Shown: positions 8,041-15,405 of the stretch, in pieces | How positions within the stretch are numbered: the first letter of the stretch is position 1 | How the letters are laid out: the number at the start of each line of letters is the position of its first letter | From: JAKAGZ01 sp964412105 | Lineage (GTDB): Bacteria; Bacteroidota; Ignavibacteria; Ignavibacteriales; Ignavibacteriaceae | Reading direction: 5' to 3' | Length of the DNA stretch: 19,856 nucleotides | Assembly (NCBI GenBank): GCA_964412105.1 | Contig: CAYPNM010000050.1 | Coordinates: 1-19,856 of the forward strand | Notes under the pieces: generated by a model | Seen by the model: only the letters and a program-made list of their open reading frames with translations | What the model was told of the DNA's origin: nothing | The model's database searches: none | Translations under genes and position numbers: made by a program

Positions 8041-8946
8041 TTATTTCTTATCAACTTTTGGCTGGCTTACCTGGAATTCCGTATTCTTAACATGCAAATC
8101 TCTCTGCGGGAAAGGTATCTCGATGTTGTTCTCTCTGAATTTTTTGAATATTTCAAAATAAAGTTTGCTTTTCAGAATCGCTGGTGTGGTTATGTAACTG
8201 CTTGTCCAGATTTGTAAGCTAAAATTAAGTGAACTTTCACCAAACTCATTAAAATAGACATCCGGTTTCGGATTTTTTAATACGCCCTCCTCCTTTTCAG
8301 CAACTTCCAGTAAAATTCGCTTGACGTTTTCAGGATCTTCTTTATAAGCAACACCCACCGGAATATTGAATCTTACATTTCTATCGTTGTGGCTCCAGTT
8401 AATAACCTTTGATGAAATAAATTCAGAGTTAGGAACTATTACGGAAATATTGTCGTTAGTTACAACCATTGTTGCTCTTATAGATATTCTAATCACATCA
8501 CCGAACACGTCTCCTACCTGGATTCTGTCACCGACTTTTATCGGTCTCTCAAAAAGAATAATTATACCGCTAACTAAATTGTTTGTTACATTCTGTAAAC
8601 CGAAGCCTATACCTATACCAAGAGCACCGGCAAGAATAGTAATTGTACTCAGATTAATTCCAACGGTCTGCACTACAATTATAAGTCCCAGTATAAGAAC
8701 ACCGTAACGAATAATCGTACCAACAGCGAGCCGCACTCCAAGTTCTACCTTGCTTTTGGAAAGGACCTTATAGACCATCCATTTTCTGAGCCTTGCAGTA
8801 ATGAAGAAAAGAAGCCAGGCGAGAAAAATAAAGTAAAGTAGAGTCCAGAGCGTTATTGAAGTATTCCCAATATCAATAAGATGAATGCTGAGAAAATCTT
8901 TTACAACATTAAAATATTTTTGTATGTACTTAAAAAATTCATTCAT
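8041..8946 (-). CDS. MscS-type mechanosensitive ion channel
   Basis: A 301-residue protein, close to the minimal MscS length (286 in E. coli). Three membrane helices are predicted at about residues 32-51, 73-95 and 100-131. The pore helix is Gly/Ala-rich (GALGIGIGFGLQNV, 107-120), followed by the hallmark NNLVSGIIILFERPIKVGDR and a cytoplasmic beta domain with VIVPNSEFISSKVINWS. The C-terminal alpha/beta domain ends with PFPQRDLH. Such channels open under membrane tension to release solutes on osmotic downshock. It is alone on the minus strand. The ribosome binding site is weak, and an inverted repeat lies just upstream. Confidence 0.93.
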   Translation of the reverse strand: MNEFFKYIQKYFNVVKDFLSIHLIDIGNTSITLWTLLYFIFLAWLLFFITARLRKWMVYKVLSKSKVELGVRLAVGTIIRYGVLILGLIIVVQTVGINLSTITILAGALGIGIGFGLQNVTNNLVSGIIILFERPIKVGDRIQVGDVFGDVIRISIRATMVVTNDNISVIVPNSEFISSKVINWSHNDRNVRFNIPVGVAYKEDPENVKRILLEVAEKEEGVLKNPKPDVYFNEFGESSLNFSLQIWTSSYITTPAILKSKLYFEIFKKFRENNIEIPFPQRDLHVKNTEFQVSQPKVDKK

Positions 8947-8970
8947 TTAATTACCGGGAGATGCAGCCTA

Positions 8971-8990
8971 TCGATAATTTGATTTATCGA
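8971..8990. promoter_or_regulatory. Inverted repeat upstream of the MscS gene
   Basis: TCGATAA (8971-8977) and TTATCGA (8984-8990) are perfect 7-bp arms around 6 nt, centred about 35 bp before the minus-strand start codon of the channel gene. It could be an operator; this is inferred from position alone. Confidence 0.35.
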
Positions 8991-9215
8991 ATTGATTTAT
9001 AAAAAAATATATTTATTATAATAGCTGGCCACCTATTTGAGTACAAAGTATACCATGAGTAAGAAAAACCATTCAAACAGTTACTGATTTATTTTTATTG
9101 AAGTTATATCGGGATTTATCACAATAATGTGTTCTTTATATCATTTAACGTACAATTTAGTCCTTATTCTTCAACATATATAATATACTACAAAACATAA
9201 GCAAACGCTTCATTC

Positions 9216-9255
9216 AAAAGATGTAATCCTTTTTTCATCCCTTTGCTCTATTGAA
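9216..9255 (+). promoter_or_regulatory. 40-nt conserved stress element, copy 3 (upstream of gene remnant)
   Basis: Begins AAAAGATGTA, keeps TTTTCATCCCTTTG, and runs into TTGAAC at 9251-9256, with TATGCT 17 nt further on. It sits in about 300 bp between the minus-strand mscS-like gene and a decayed plus-strand reading frame. The preceding gene is on the other strand, so this copy cannot be a 3' element of a plus-strand gene. I see no other clear feature in 8991-9215. Confidence 0.75.
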
Positions 9256-9455
9256 CAATACTAAACATCTGTATATGCTGTTGTAGTATCCAGGGAACTT
9301 TTAACTTTAGAGTAAAAATTATTGGATTAAAGAATAAGACAAGTGAATACCAATATGAAGGAAAAGATAATAGGAAAGACTTCAGAATAGAGTTTAATAA
9401 TGATTTGGAGTGTATCGGGAGAGTAATTACTGATGTATTCACAGAAAAAGATTAA
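9255..9455 (+). pseudogene. Remnant of a second coiled-coil stress lipoprotein gene
   Basis: The open frame ending at TAA 9453-9455 has no ATG but encodes LKNKTSEYQYEGKDNRKDF, then RIEFNNDLECIGRVITDVF and TEKD. It aligns without gaps to the C-terminal part of the lipoprotein pseudogene at 5101-5497: G-N-N-x-x-x-x-F-K-I-x-F-x-N-x-x-x-x-x-G there, G-K-D-x-x-x-x-F-R-I-x-F-x-N-x-x-x-x-x-G here. The N-terminal signal and lipobox are missing. Both remnants lie just behind a copy of the 40-nt element. I read it as the degraded 3' half of a paralogue. The match is short, so chance resemblance is not excluded. Confidence 0.45.
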
Positions 9456-9566
9456 ACAGTAGTTGATTATTAAATACACCTGATAAATCCCGGGTAAGCA
9501 GCAAATATTATTGAACTGATATTCTAATTAAACAGCACAACAAATTATTTTTGAGGTAAATGGAGC

Positions 9567-9764
9567 ATGAAGCCAAAAACAATTTTCATCATTGTAATAC
9601 TTTTACTATTTGGAATAATCATTATTCAAAATACTGAGATGGCTGGATTTCAATTTTATTTCTGGAAGGTTGAAATGTCACGTGCCATACTGTTGCCGAT
9701 AATTTTTACTGCAGGATTAATCATTGGCTTTTTCGGTCGTTTGATAATGGCCAAAAAGAGATAG
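9567..9764 (+). CDS. LapA-like (DUF1049) small inner membrane protein
   Basis: A 65-residue protein with two membrane helices (about residues 4-21 and 38-60). Between them is the family's IIQNTE segment followed by an F-x-F-x-F-W strand-like stretch, with a basic tail (AKKR). This matches the LapA domain (DUF1049) of small membrane proteins; E. coli LapA works in lipopolysaccharide assembly control, but most short homologues are untested. TGAGGT at 9552-9557 is 9 nt before the ATG. It is followed 101 bp later by the universal stress protein. It may be monocistronic or part of a loose stress operon. Confidence 0.72.
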   Translation: MKPKTIFIIVILLLFGIIIIQNTEMAGFQFYFWKVEMSRAILLPIIFTAGLIIGFFGRLIMAKKR

Positions 9765-9865
9765 CAAAACGATTAACTAACTTGGAAATGAACATTACAA
9801 ATACAACGCGCAAATTACGTTTTGAGTATTCGATATTGTAAACTTTGTAGGATTAAAAAATAAAG

Positions 9866-10384
9866 ATGAACTACAATGAAATCACAAAAATGAAAAAAGT
9901 ACTTATTGCACTCGATTATGGTCCAACAGCACAAAAAGTTGCAGAAGCGGGTTTCTCATTGGCAAAAGCCATGAAAGCAGAAGTTATATTGCTGCACATA
10001 ATAACAGATTCGATCCGTTACCCCACTGCAGAATATACCCCGATAATGGGAATGGCTTTTTCCAATTACACAAATTTAGACCAATTACAATTGGAAAGTG
10101 TTGAAGGAAGGGAAAAAGCATCGCAGGATTTTCTGGATAAATCAAAGCTCCATTTGGGTGATAGAACGATTAAAACCATCGTAGAAGAAGGCGATTTAGC
10201 TGAAACCATAAATAAGAATGCTGAAGAATTGCAAATTGATATTATAGTTATGGGCTCTCACAGCCAAAGATCGTTGGAAAATATATTCAGGGGAAGTGTT
10301 GTGGAAAAAGTCTTATTTCACTCTTCTGTTCCCCTTTTCATCATTCCAGCCTCGCAAAAGAATAAATATAACCCATTTTGGTAA
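9866..10384 (+). CDS. Universal stress protein (UspA family)
   Basis: A single Usp domain of usual size. It has beta-1 KKVLIALDYGPTAQKV, a helix with AGFSLAKAMKAEVILLHI, and the C-terminal nucleotide-loop region GSHSQRSLENIFRGSVVEKVL followed by VPLFIIP. The ATP-binding pattern G-x2-G-x9-G-S/T is nearly kept, but the second Gly is Ser, so ATP binding is uncertain. The frame opens at ATG 9866, with TAGGA 13 nt upstream. ATG 9890 (MKKVLIALD) gives 164 residues and is where most relatives start, and either is possible. Usps protect cells during starvation and other stress. It precedes the M90 peptidase gene by 72 bp. Confidence 0.92.
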   Translation: MNYNEITKMKKVLIALDYGPTAQKVAEAGFSLAKAMKAEVILLHIITDSIRYPTAEYTPIMGMAFSNYTNLDQLQLESVEGREKASQDFLDKSKLHLGDRTIKTIVEEGDLAETINKNAEELQIDIIVMGSHSQRSLENIFRGSVVEKVLFHSSVPLFIIPASQKNKYNPFW

Positions 10385-10456
10385 ATGGGAACAAATGAGT
10401 TTAAATAAATGTGTATAATTTAATTAGTTAGAGACTAAATTATTTAGTAAATCAAA

Positions 10457-11242
10457 ATGCTCGGATTGAAACAAAGGAAAAGGAAGCGCATTGGCAACTT
10501 ACCATTTCCTGAAAATTGGCAAAAAATTTTGGAAAAGAATATTGCATATTATAATCTTTTAAACTCGGATGACCGGTCAGAGTTACGCCGTCATATGCAA
10601 ATATTTTTACATGAAAAAAAATTTGAGGGACTTAATGGATTTGAAATTACCGATGAGATAAGAGTTACAATTGCCGCACAAGCCTGCATTTTGCTGCTGC
10701 ATCGCGACACAGACTATTATCCGACACTGCATACAATTTTAGTCTATCCTCATCCATTCTTTTCCAATATTAAACATTACTTACCCGGTGGAATAGTCGC
10801 AGAAGGCGAACAAGGGCGATTAGGTGAATCATGGTATCGCGGGCCGGTTATTCTTTCGTGGGACGATGTGAACCGGGCTGCCCACGATCACAATGACGGC
10901 CACAATGTGGTTTTTCACGAATTTGCTCACCAACTTGACAGTGAGTCGGGTGGTAACGATGGAGCACCTCAATTACCAAAGATTTCTTCTTATATAGCTT
11001 GGGCGCGCGTTTTGGGCGGGGAGTATCAGGATTTGCTTGATAATCTTAGTCACCACCATAAATCGGATATAGATTCTTATGGTGCTACTAACCCTGCTGA
11101 ATTTTTTGCTGTAGTTACAGAATATTTTTTCGAAAAGCCGATTCAGCTCAAAAAGCTGCATCCGGAATTGTATGAACAATTCAAAAACTTTTATCAACTG
11201 GATACTGAAGCGATTATGCTAAGGAAAGACAAAAACGGTTAA
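10457..11242 (+). CDS. mtfA: M90 family zinc metallopeptidase (MtfA-like)
   Basis: A 261-residue soluble protein, close to E. coli MtfA (265). The active site is clear: H154-E155-F-A-H158 within NVVFHEFAHQLD, with GATNPAEFFAVVTEYFFE further on supplying the downstream glutamate typical of this clan. Also present are the family's N-terminal P-x-x-W-x-x-I-L-E-K-N-I-A-Y-Y region and LPGGIVAEGEQGRLGESWYR. MtfA is a zinc aminopeptidase that binds the sugar regulator Mlc in E. coli; no Mlc is visible here, so its role is open. The ribosome binding site is weak. The site-2 protease gene starts 17 nt after the stop, suggesting an operon of two zinc peptidases. Confidence 0.88.
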   Translation: MLGLKQRKRKRIGNLPFPENWQKILEKNIAYYNLLNSDDRSELRRHMQIFLHEKKFEGLNGFEITDEIRVTIAAQACILLLHRDTDYYPTLHTILVYPHPFFSNIKHYLPGGIVAEGEQGRLGESWYRGPVILSWDDVNRAAHDHNDGHNVVFHEFAHQLDSESGGNDGAPQLPKISSYIAWARVLGGEYQDLLDNLSHHHKSDIDSYGATNPAEFFAVVTEYFFEKPIQLKKLHPELYEQFKNFYQLDTEAIMLRKDKNG

Positions 11243-11259
11243 AGGAGCGATTAGATTTT

Positions 11260-12378
11260 ATGAAAGGCAAACATTTCTCGATTGGTAATATTTTTGGAAT
11301 TCCAATTTATTTAGATTATTCCTGGTTCATAATTTTGGTACTTCTAACATGGATGTTAGCACAAAGTTATTTTCCGCTTGAGTTCAAAAATTGGCCGATA
11401 TTCTCCTACTGGCTGGTTGGTTTAATAACTTCGTTTTTCTTTTTCCTCAGTATTTTGATCCATGAATTAGGTCATTCCATAATTGCAAAAAGATTTAAGC
11501 TTAAAGTAAAAAAGATCACTCTTTTCGTATTCGGTGGAGTTGCTGAAATTTCTAATGAAGCCCCGAAATCATCGGCAGAATTTTGGATTGCTATAGCTGG
11601 TCCAATTACCAGTTTTATTTTAGCAGGCATCTTCTACTTATTAGCTGAATTATTCGCACAGAACCAGTACCTTTTTGCCTCATTCTGGTACCTTGCTTTA
11701 ATGAATTTTATTTTGGCAATATTTAATTTAATTCCCGGATTTCCATTAGATGGCGGACGAATTTTCAGAGCAATTGTATGGGGCATTACAAAGAACTACA
11801 AAAGAGCGACTTCAATCGCAGCTAACGCAGGAAGATTTTTCGGATACTTATTTATTATGATTGGTGTTTTTCAGATTATTCAAAATAATGTTTTTAATGG
11901 CTTATGGATTGCATTTATTGGTTGGTTTCTTGAAAATGCTGCAAAATCTCAGGTTCAAAGCCAGGCGCTTAATGATTTATTATTCGGACACCAGGTACGT
12001 GAAGCTTTATCCAATGATTTTGGCATAGTATATCCTGATTCTACTGTTCAGGAAATTATAGATAATAAATTCATCGGCGCTAATCGTAGAGACTTACTTG
12101 TAAAAGATGATAATAAAATGGTAGGATTTCTTACCCCCCATAAAATAAAAGCCCTATCCATAAACGATAGGAGAAATAAAACTGTAAAGGAAGTAATGAT
12201 GCCTTTACAAAAAATTATTAATATAAAGGCTGACGAATCATTATTAGACGCATTAAGAGCACAAAACGAAAATGATGAAGGTGAGATACCTATTATGGAA
12301 AACGGTAATTGCATTGGTATTTTGAATCAAACCAGTATTCTCCGATTTATATTTGAACTGCATAAACTGGGACACTAA
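11260..12378 (+). CDS. Site-2 protease family (M50) membrane metalloprotease with CBS region
   Basis: A 372-residue intramembrane zinc protease of the CBS-containing M50 group. HELGH (residues 68-72) lies in the second to third membrane region and LDGGR (163-167, metal-binding Asp164) lies in the later helix. The family's GIPIYLDYSWF start, FGGVAEI and AIAGPITSF are also present. After the membrane part (about residues 1-225), residues about 240-372 form a CBS-pair-like regulatory domain (YPDSTVQEIID and VKEVMMP segments). AAAGGAG lies 12 nt before the ATG. It probably cleaves a membrane substrate in response to an adenylate ligand or stress; the substrate is unknown and no anti-sigma factor gene is nearby. 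Confidence 0.92.
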   Translation: MKGKHFSIGNIFGIPIYLDYSWFIILVLLTWMLAQSYFPLEFKNWPIFSYWLVGLITSFFFFLSILIHELGHSIIAKRFKLKVKKITLFVFGGVAEISNEAPKSSAEFWIAIAGPITSFILAGIFYLLAELFAQNQYLFASFWYLALMNFILAIFNLIPGFPLDGGRIFRAIVWGITKNYKRATSIAANAGRFFGYLFIMIGVFQIIQNNVFNGLWIAFIGWFLENAAKSQVQSQALNDLLFGHQVREALSNDFGIVYPDSTVQEIIDNKFIGANRRDLLVKDDNKMVGFLTPHKIKALSINDRRNKTVKEVMMPLQKIINIKADESLLDALRAQNENDEGEIPIMENGNCIGILNQTSILRFIFELHKLGH

Positions 12379-12457
12379 AGTGGTAGTCTTGTTTTACGCG
12401 TCCGTAGTATCATTGCTATGAGAAGCTGCATACAAACTTTTTCAATAGGTTTGAATT

Positions 12458-12754
12458 TTATAATTCAACTACAGAATCTTGTCCGCCAAATTCATTCGGA
12501 CTATAGGAATCCGCCTGCCAGTCATTTTCCCATCTTGATTCATCTATAAAATAGCGAAAACGGTATGATTTTCCGACATTGAGCATTATAGTAGCGGTGA
12601 AGCCATCCTGGTCTGAATACTTCATTTTATTTGCAGTTTTATCCCAATTGTTGAAATCACCGCAAAGGTAAACTGTTTTCGCATCAACTTCTTTTGGGAG
12701 AATAAAAGTGACTTCGCAGGTATTTCCTTCTTTGGGATATATTTTTTTAAGCAT
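12458..12754 (-). CDS. Stand-alone glycogen-binding domain protein (CBM48/AMPK-type)
   Basis: A 98-residue protein that is one complete CBM48/AMPK-beta-like fold: CEVTFILPKEVDAKTVYLCG, DFNNWDK, MLNVGKSYRFRYFID and WENDWQADSY. DFNNW and YRFRYFID are the classic strand motifs, and the Trp residues match glucan-contacting positions. No catalytic domain is attached, so it may bind glycogen or act as a small adaptor. On its own strand GGGGGT precedes the ATG closely. It is divergent from the receiver-only response regulator and convergent with the site-2 protease gene (79 bp between stops, no clear terminator). Confidence 0.88.
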   Translation of the reverse strand: MLKKIYPKEGNTCEVTFILPKEVDAKTVYLCGDFNNWDKTANKMKYSDQDGFTATIMLNVGKSYRFRYFIDESRWENDWQADSYSPNEFGGQDSVVEL

Positions 12755-12779
12755 AGCACCCCCAATTATTTGGTTTACA

Positions 12780-12826
12780 AATGATAATTTACTGATAATA
12801 AGAAATTGTAATCAATGCTTATCATT
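12780..12826. promoter_or_regulatory. Inverted repeat in the divergent CBM48/response-regulator promoter region
   Basis: AATGATAA (12780-12787) and TTATCATT (12819-12826) are 8-bp perfect arms about 31 nt apart in the 198-bp divergent intergenic region. They could be shared operator half-sites. No copy of the 40-nt element lies here. The call is based on symmetry and location only. Confidence 0.3.
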
Positions 12827-12952
12827 ATACTTATATAAAAATTATTTATAAAATGCATTAATAACCAAAACATCCGTCAGGAATTAAATAGACTACTAAA
12901 TCCCTTGTAAGCGAACAAATTTATTAGTAAATAATCTAAAGAGGTGAATGAC

Positions 12953-13363
12953 ATGAACGAGGGAAAAAGGATTCTAATCGCAGAAGTTGATCAAGGTGTT
13001 GGTAATGAAGTAAAGGAATATTTTGAATCGCAGGGATATCTTGTTAATTCTATTTTAACTACCGGAGAAGAGCTTCTAATACAAGCCAAAGTACTTCAAC
13101 CCGATTTAATTATCACGGATACAAGACTTAATGGGTACATTGATGGAATCGAAGCAATTTCAAGATTGGAACAGAACCTTACGATCCCTTATATTTTTAT
13201 AACTTCATTTGATGATGATATCAGATTAATCAAATCATATTTCTTGCGACCATTGTGCCTTATTCAAAATCCTATAAATTTAAGGAATCTAGACGTAAGC
13301 TTTAGCAGGATTTCTCTGCATTCCGAATTATTGTTAAAGCACATTTCAATAGAAAATAATTAA
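12953..13363 (+). CDS. Receiver-only response regulator (CheY-like), atypical
   Basis: Translation most likely begins at ATG 12953, preceded 6 nt upstream by AAAGAGGTG, rather than at the GTG at 12944 that overlaps this ribosome binding site. That gives 136 residues. The fold reads as a single receiver domain: ILIAEVD (beta 1, acidic pair reduced to E and D), DLIITDTRLNG with phospho-acceptor D56, and FITSFDDD with the switch Thr. The usual Lys before Pro near the end is replaced (LIQNPI), so the phosphorylation switch may be altered. No output domain follows. It is likely a phosphorelay or partner-binding protein; no histidine kinase is in the window. Confidence 0.82.
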   Translation: MNEGKRILIAEVDQGVGNEVKEYFESQGYLVNSILTTGEELLIQAKVLQPDLIITDTRLNGYIDGIEAISRLEQNLTIPYIFITSFDDDIRLIKSYFLRPLCLIQNPINLRNLDVSFSRISLHSELLLKHISIENN

Positions 13364-13485
13364 ATTTAATCAATGCGTTTTACTAACCTTGTTCTTGGCG
13401 CGAGATTAAGTTCGCAAACCCATCACAAAAACCCTGACACCTGCTGTTATAATAGATAGCATAACATTTTTAGTTTAATCACCTT

Positions 13486-13525
13486 CAAAGGATTAGTCCT
13501 TTTTTCATCCCTTTGCCCGATTGAA
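13486..13525 (+). promoter_or_regulatory. 40-nt conserved stress element, copy 4 (upstream of the bacterioferritin operon)
   Basis: The best-formed copy. It contains AAAGGA-TTAG-TCCTTT and TTTTCATCCCTTTG, then runs into TTGAAT (13521-13526), with TACTAT exactly 17 nt later (13544-13549), a good housekeeping-type promoter pair. It lies 157 bp before the first gene of the membrane protein/bacterioferritin/Thivi_2564 operon. The rest of 13364-13681 holds only the inverted repeat noted separately. Confidence 0.78.
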
Positions 13526-13562
13526 TTATGACCCACCTCTTCATACTATTATACAGTATAGG

Positions 13563-13587
13563 TAGGATTGATTTCCTATAAATCCTA
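13563..13587. other. Inverted repeat upstream of the bacterioferritin operon
   Basis: TAGGATT (13563-13569) and AATCCTA (13581-13587) are perfect 7-bp arms around 11 nt, just downstream of the promoter-like pair next to element copy 4. If transcription starts near 13556, this would form a 5' UTR hairpin. Functional meaning is inferred. Confidence 0.35.
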
Positions 13588-13681
13588 AAACCATTAAGCA
13601 GAAGTGTAAAAATTAAATGCAATTAGAATTCAGATCCAAAAATAAATATTTCACTCACAATTTATACGACAGGCCAAACCA

Positions 13682-13945
13682 ATGAATAAGATTAATAACC
13701 GATTTTTAATAATAGCTTTTATAATAGCGGTTGTGCTCTTTTTTTACTTCGGCGCCGGTGCTATGATAGAGGGTGGATTAAATGGAAGAATGCACGCAAA
13801 TGGTATAGCAGGCAGCATGAGCTGGAGGATGTACCCAGCAACAATTGCTCTATTCTTGAGTCTAGCCTTCGGCTGGCTGCTTTTTAAAAAAAGAAATAAA
13901 GCAGGCAAACATGTATCAGATAATTTAAATGTAGAGCGAAAATGA
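13682..13945 (+). CDS. Small two-helix membrane protein of unknown function
   Basis: 87 residues with hydrophobic segments at about 8-29 and 50-68. They are separated by a Gly/Met-rich connector, MIEGGLNGRMHANGIAG, and followed by a basic tail (FKKRNKAGK). I do not recognise a named family. The stop overlaps the bacterioferritin start by 4 nt (ATGA), so the two are translationally coupled, and the pair sits behind conserved element copy 4. A role at the membrane connected with iron storage or stress is suggested by this coupling only. The ribosome binding site is poor (no clear purine run before the ATG). Confidence 0.7.
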   Translation: MNKINNRFLIIAFIIAVVLFFYFGAGAMIEGGLNGRMHANGIAGSMSWRMYPATIALFLSLAFGWLLFKKRNKAGKHVSDNLNVERK

Positions 13946-14421
13946 AAGGAAATGAAAAATTACTCACTGTGCTTAACCAACGCTTAGCTGATGAACTAAC
14001 TGCTATTAATCAATATATGGTACATTCAGAAATGTGCAATAATTGGGGCTATGGAAAACTTCACAAGGCAATTAGAAAACAGGCGATGGATGAAATGCAC
14101 CATGCTGAATGGCTCATTGAACGAATTATTTTCCTCGAGGGATTCCCCGTCGTATCCAAATTGAATCCGGTTAAGATTGGAAAGACGGTTCTCGAAATGG
14201 TAGCCAATGATCAGAATGCGGAAATCATAGGTTTAAAAGATTACAACGCTGCAATTAAACTCGCTCATGAAGTAGCTGATGAAGGCAGCGTCGATATACT
14301 TGCAAAAATACTCAAAATGGAAGAGGGACATATCGATTGGGCAGCAATTCAGCGTTCACAGATTGATCAAGTAGGTCTGGAGAAATATCTGGCTCACCAA
14401 ATTGATGTAGCTATTAACTAA
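13942..14421 (+). CDS. bfr: Bacterioferritin
   Basis: A 159-residue ferritin-like four-helix protein whose numbering matches E. coli Bfr. Ferroxidase ligands E18, E51, H54, E94, E127 and H130 are all present, as is the conserved Tyr25. Met52, the residue that binds haem between subunits, is also kept, so a haem-containing 24-mer that oxidises and stores iron is expected in the cytoplasm. It limits Fenton chemistry under oxidative stress. Its ATG overlaps the stop of the small membrane protein, and the Thivi_2564-type peptide follows after 19 nt. The operon lies behind element copy 4, suggesting induction with the other stress genes. No bacterioferritin-associated ferredoxin is nearby. Confidence 0.96.
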   Translation: MKGNEKLLTVLNQRLADELTAINQYMVHSEMCNNWGYGKLHKAIRKQAMDEMHHAEWLIERIIFLEGFPVVSKLNPVKIGKTVLEMVANDQNAEIIGLKDYNAAIKLAHEVADEGSVDILAKILKMEEGHIDWAAIQRSQIDQVGLEKYLAHQIDVAIN

Positions 14422-14440
14422 TAAAAAAAGGAGATGAGTT

Positions 14441-14626
14441 ATGTCATTAATTAGTTTAGTTATTGTTTTGGTCGTTGTTGGGGTGGTTCTTTGGCTAATA
14501 AACAGTTACATCCCGATGCAGACCACTATAAAGAAAATATTGAATGTAGTAGTGATTGTTGTCGTGGTTCTTTGGCTATTAAGTGCATTTGGACTTATAG
14601 ATAATCTCAATAACATTCATATATGA
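14441..14626 (+). CDS. Thivi_2564-type small membrane protein
   Basis: 61 residues with two hydrophobic helices rich in Val/Ile/Leu (about 4-20 and 34-51). Between them lies the characteristic NSYIPMQTTIKKILN stretch, which I associate with the Thivi_2564 family of small membrane proteins often seen in stress clusters. AAAGGAGAT at 14428-14436 gives a strong ribosome binding site 4 nt before the ATG. It is third in the operon after bacterioferritin. No biochemical function is known. Nothing recognisable was found in the 203 bp that follow (14627-14829). Confidence 0.78.
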   Translation: MSLISLVIVLVVVGVVLWLINSYIPMQTTIKKILNVVVIVVVVLWLLSAFGLIDNLNNIHI

Positions 14627-14829
14627 CGTCAACAGCATGATTATGGATGTCATTACGCGTAAGTCTATGATTAATACGATGAGAACCTGAAAAAATTAGG
14701 ATAAAAGTAATATATGCTTCAAAGCAACAGTTACGTCACGTTTAAATCCGAAGGCCATCTCATTTAATATTTCCAGATACAGGTGTAGTTAAATATCGCA
14801 GATTATAAATAACATTAGAAGTAACTAAT

Positions 14830-15357
14830 ATGAAGATAAAATATACACTTTTCTCAGCAGCCATTGTAATCTTTTTTGCACTGACTGCGTTTGCGCAGAC
14901 CAATAGCAAAATAAATATAAAGAAAGATGATATTGCCAGTGTTTTGGGTAAACCGGTTTTTGAATTGACTGTCGATAGTCTAAACACTAAAGTGTGGATT
15001 ATCAGCGTGCAGAGATATAAAGAAGTGATGAAATCAAGTACTGGTAAGACGATGAGCAAGATGAAAGATGACAAAATGCCAATGGATAAATCGACCAAAG
15101 AATCTATGATGTCCGGCACACATTACTTTATTTTTGACGTGAGAAATATTACAACTGGAAAGGAATTCGCCGATACAAGCGCCAAGGTAGCAATTGTTTC
15201 ACCATCTAAAAAAATGGTATCAGTAAGTTTAAGTCCAATGATGAATCATTTTGGTGGCGGAGTAACACTCAATGAAAAAGGGAATTACCTGTTTACAATT
15301 AATCTAAATATCGGTTCCGGATATAAAACCACTCAGTTTAAATACAAGGTAAAATAG
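14830..15357 (+). CDS. Exported Met-rich protein of unknown function
   Basis: 175 residues with a clear signal peptide (about 1-22, ending AFAQ). The mature part begins with a Lys/Asp-rich strand. It has a Met/Lys-rich stretch at about residues 68-97 (KTMSKMKDDKMPMDKSTK, then SMMSG) and ends with an Ig-like beta region containing HYFIFDVRN, MNHFGGGVTL and GNYLFTINLNIGSGYKTT. The Met/His content and the F-x-V-x-x-x-x-G-x-Y ending resemble small periplasmic metal-handling proteins, but I cannot name a family. The LysE exporter follows 48 bp later on the same strand. No copy of the 40-nt element lies upstream. Periplasmic location is confident; metal binding is a guess. Confidence 0.75.
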   Translation: MKIKYTLFSAAIVIFFALTAFAQTNSKINIKKDDIASVLGKPVFELTVDSLNTKVWIISVQRYKEVMKSSTGKTMSKMKDDKMPMDKSTKESMMSGTHYFIFDVRNITTGKEFADTSAKVAIVSPSKKMVSVSLSPMMNHFGGGVTLNEKGNYLFTINLNIGSGYKTTQFKYKVK

Positions 15358-15405
15358 TATAGTCTGTCGAACAGATGTGAAGTTACTGTTTGCAAAGCTC
15401 ATATT

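Noticed and set aside
14627..14829. A possible small gene between the Thivi_2564-type peptide and the Met-rich protein.
   Set aside because: No frame combines a start, a ribosome binding site and a plausible protein; I see nothing supportable there.
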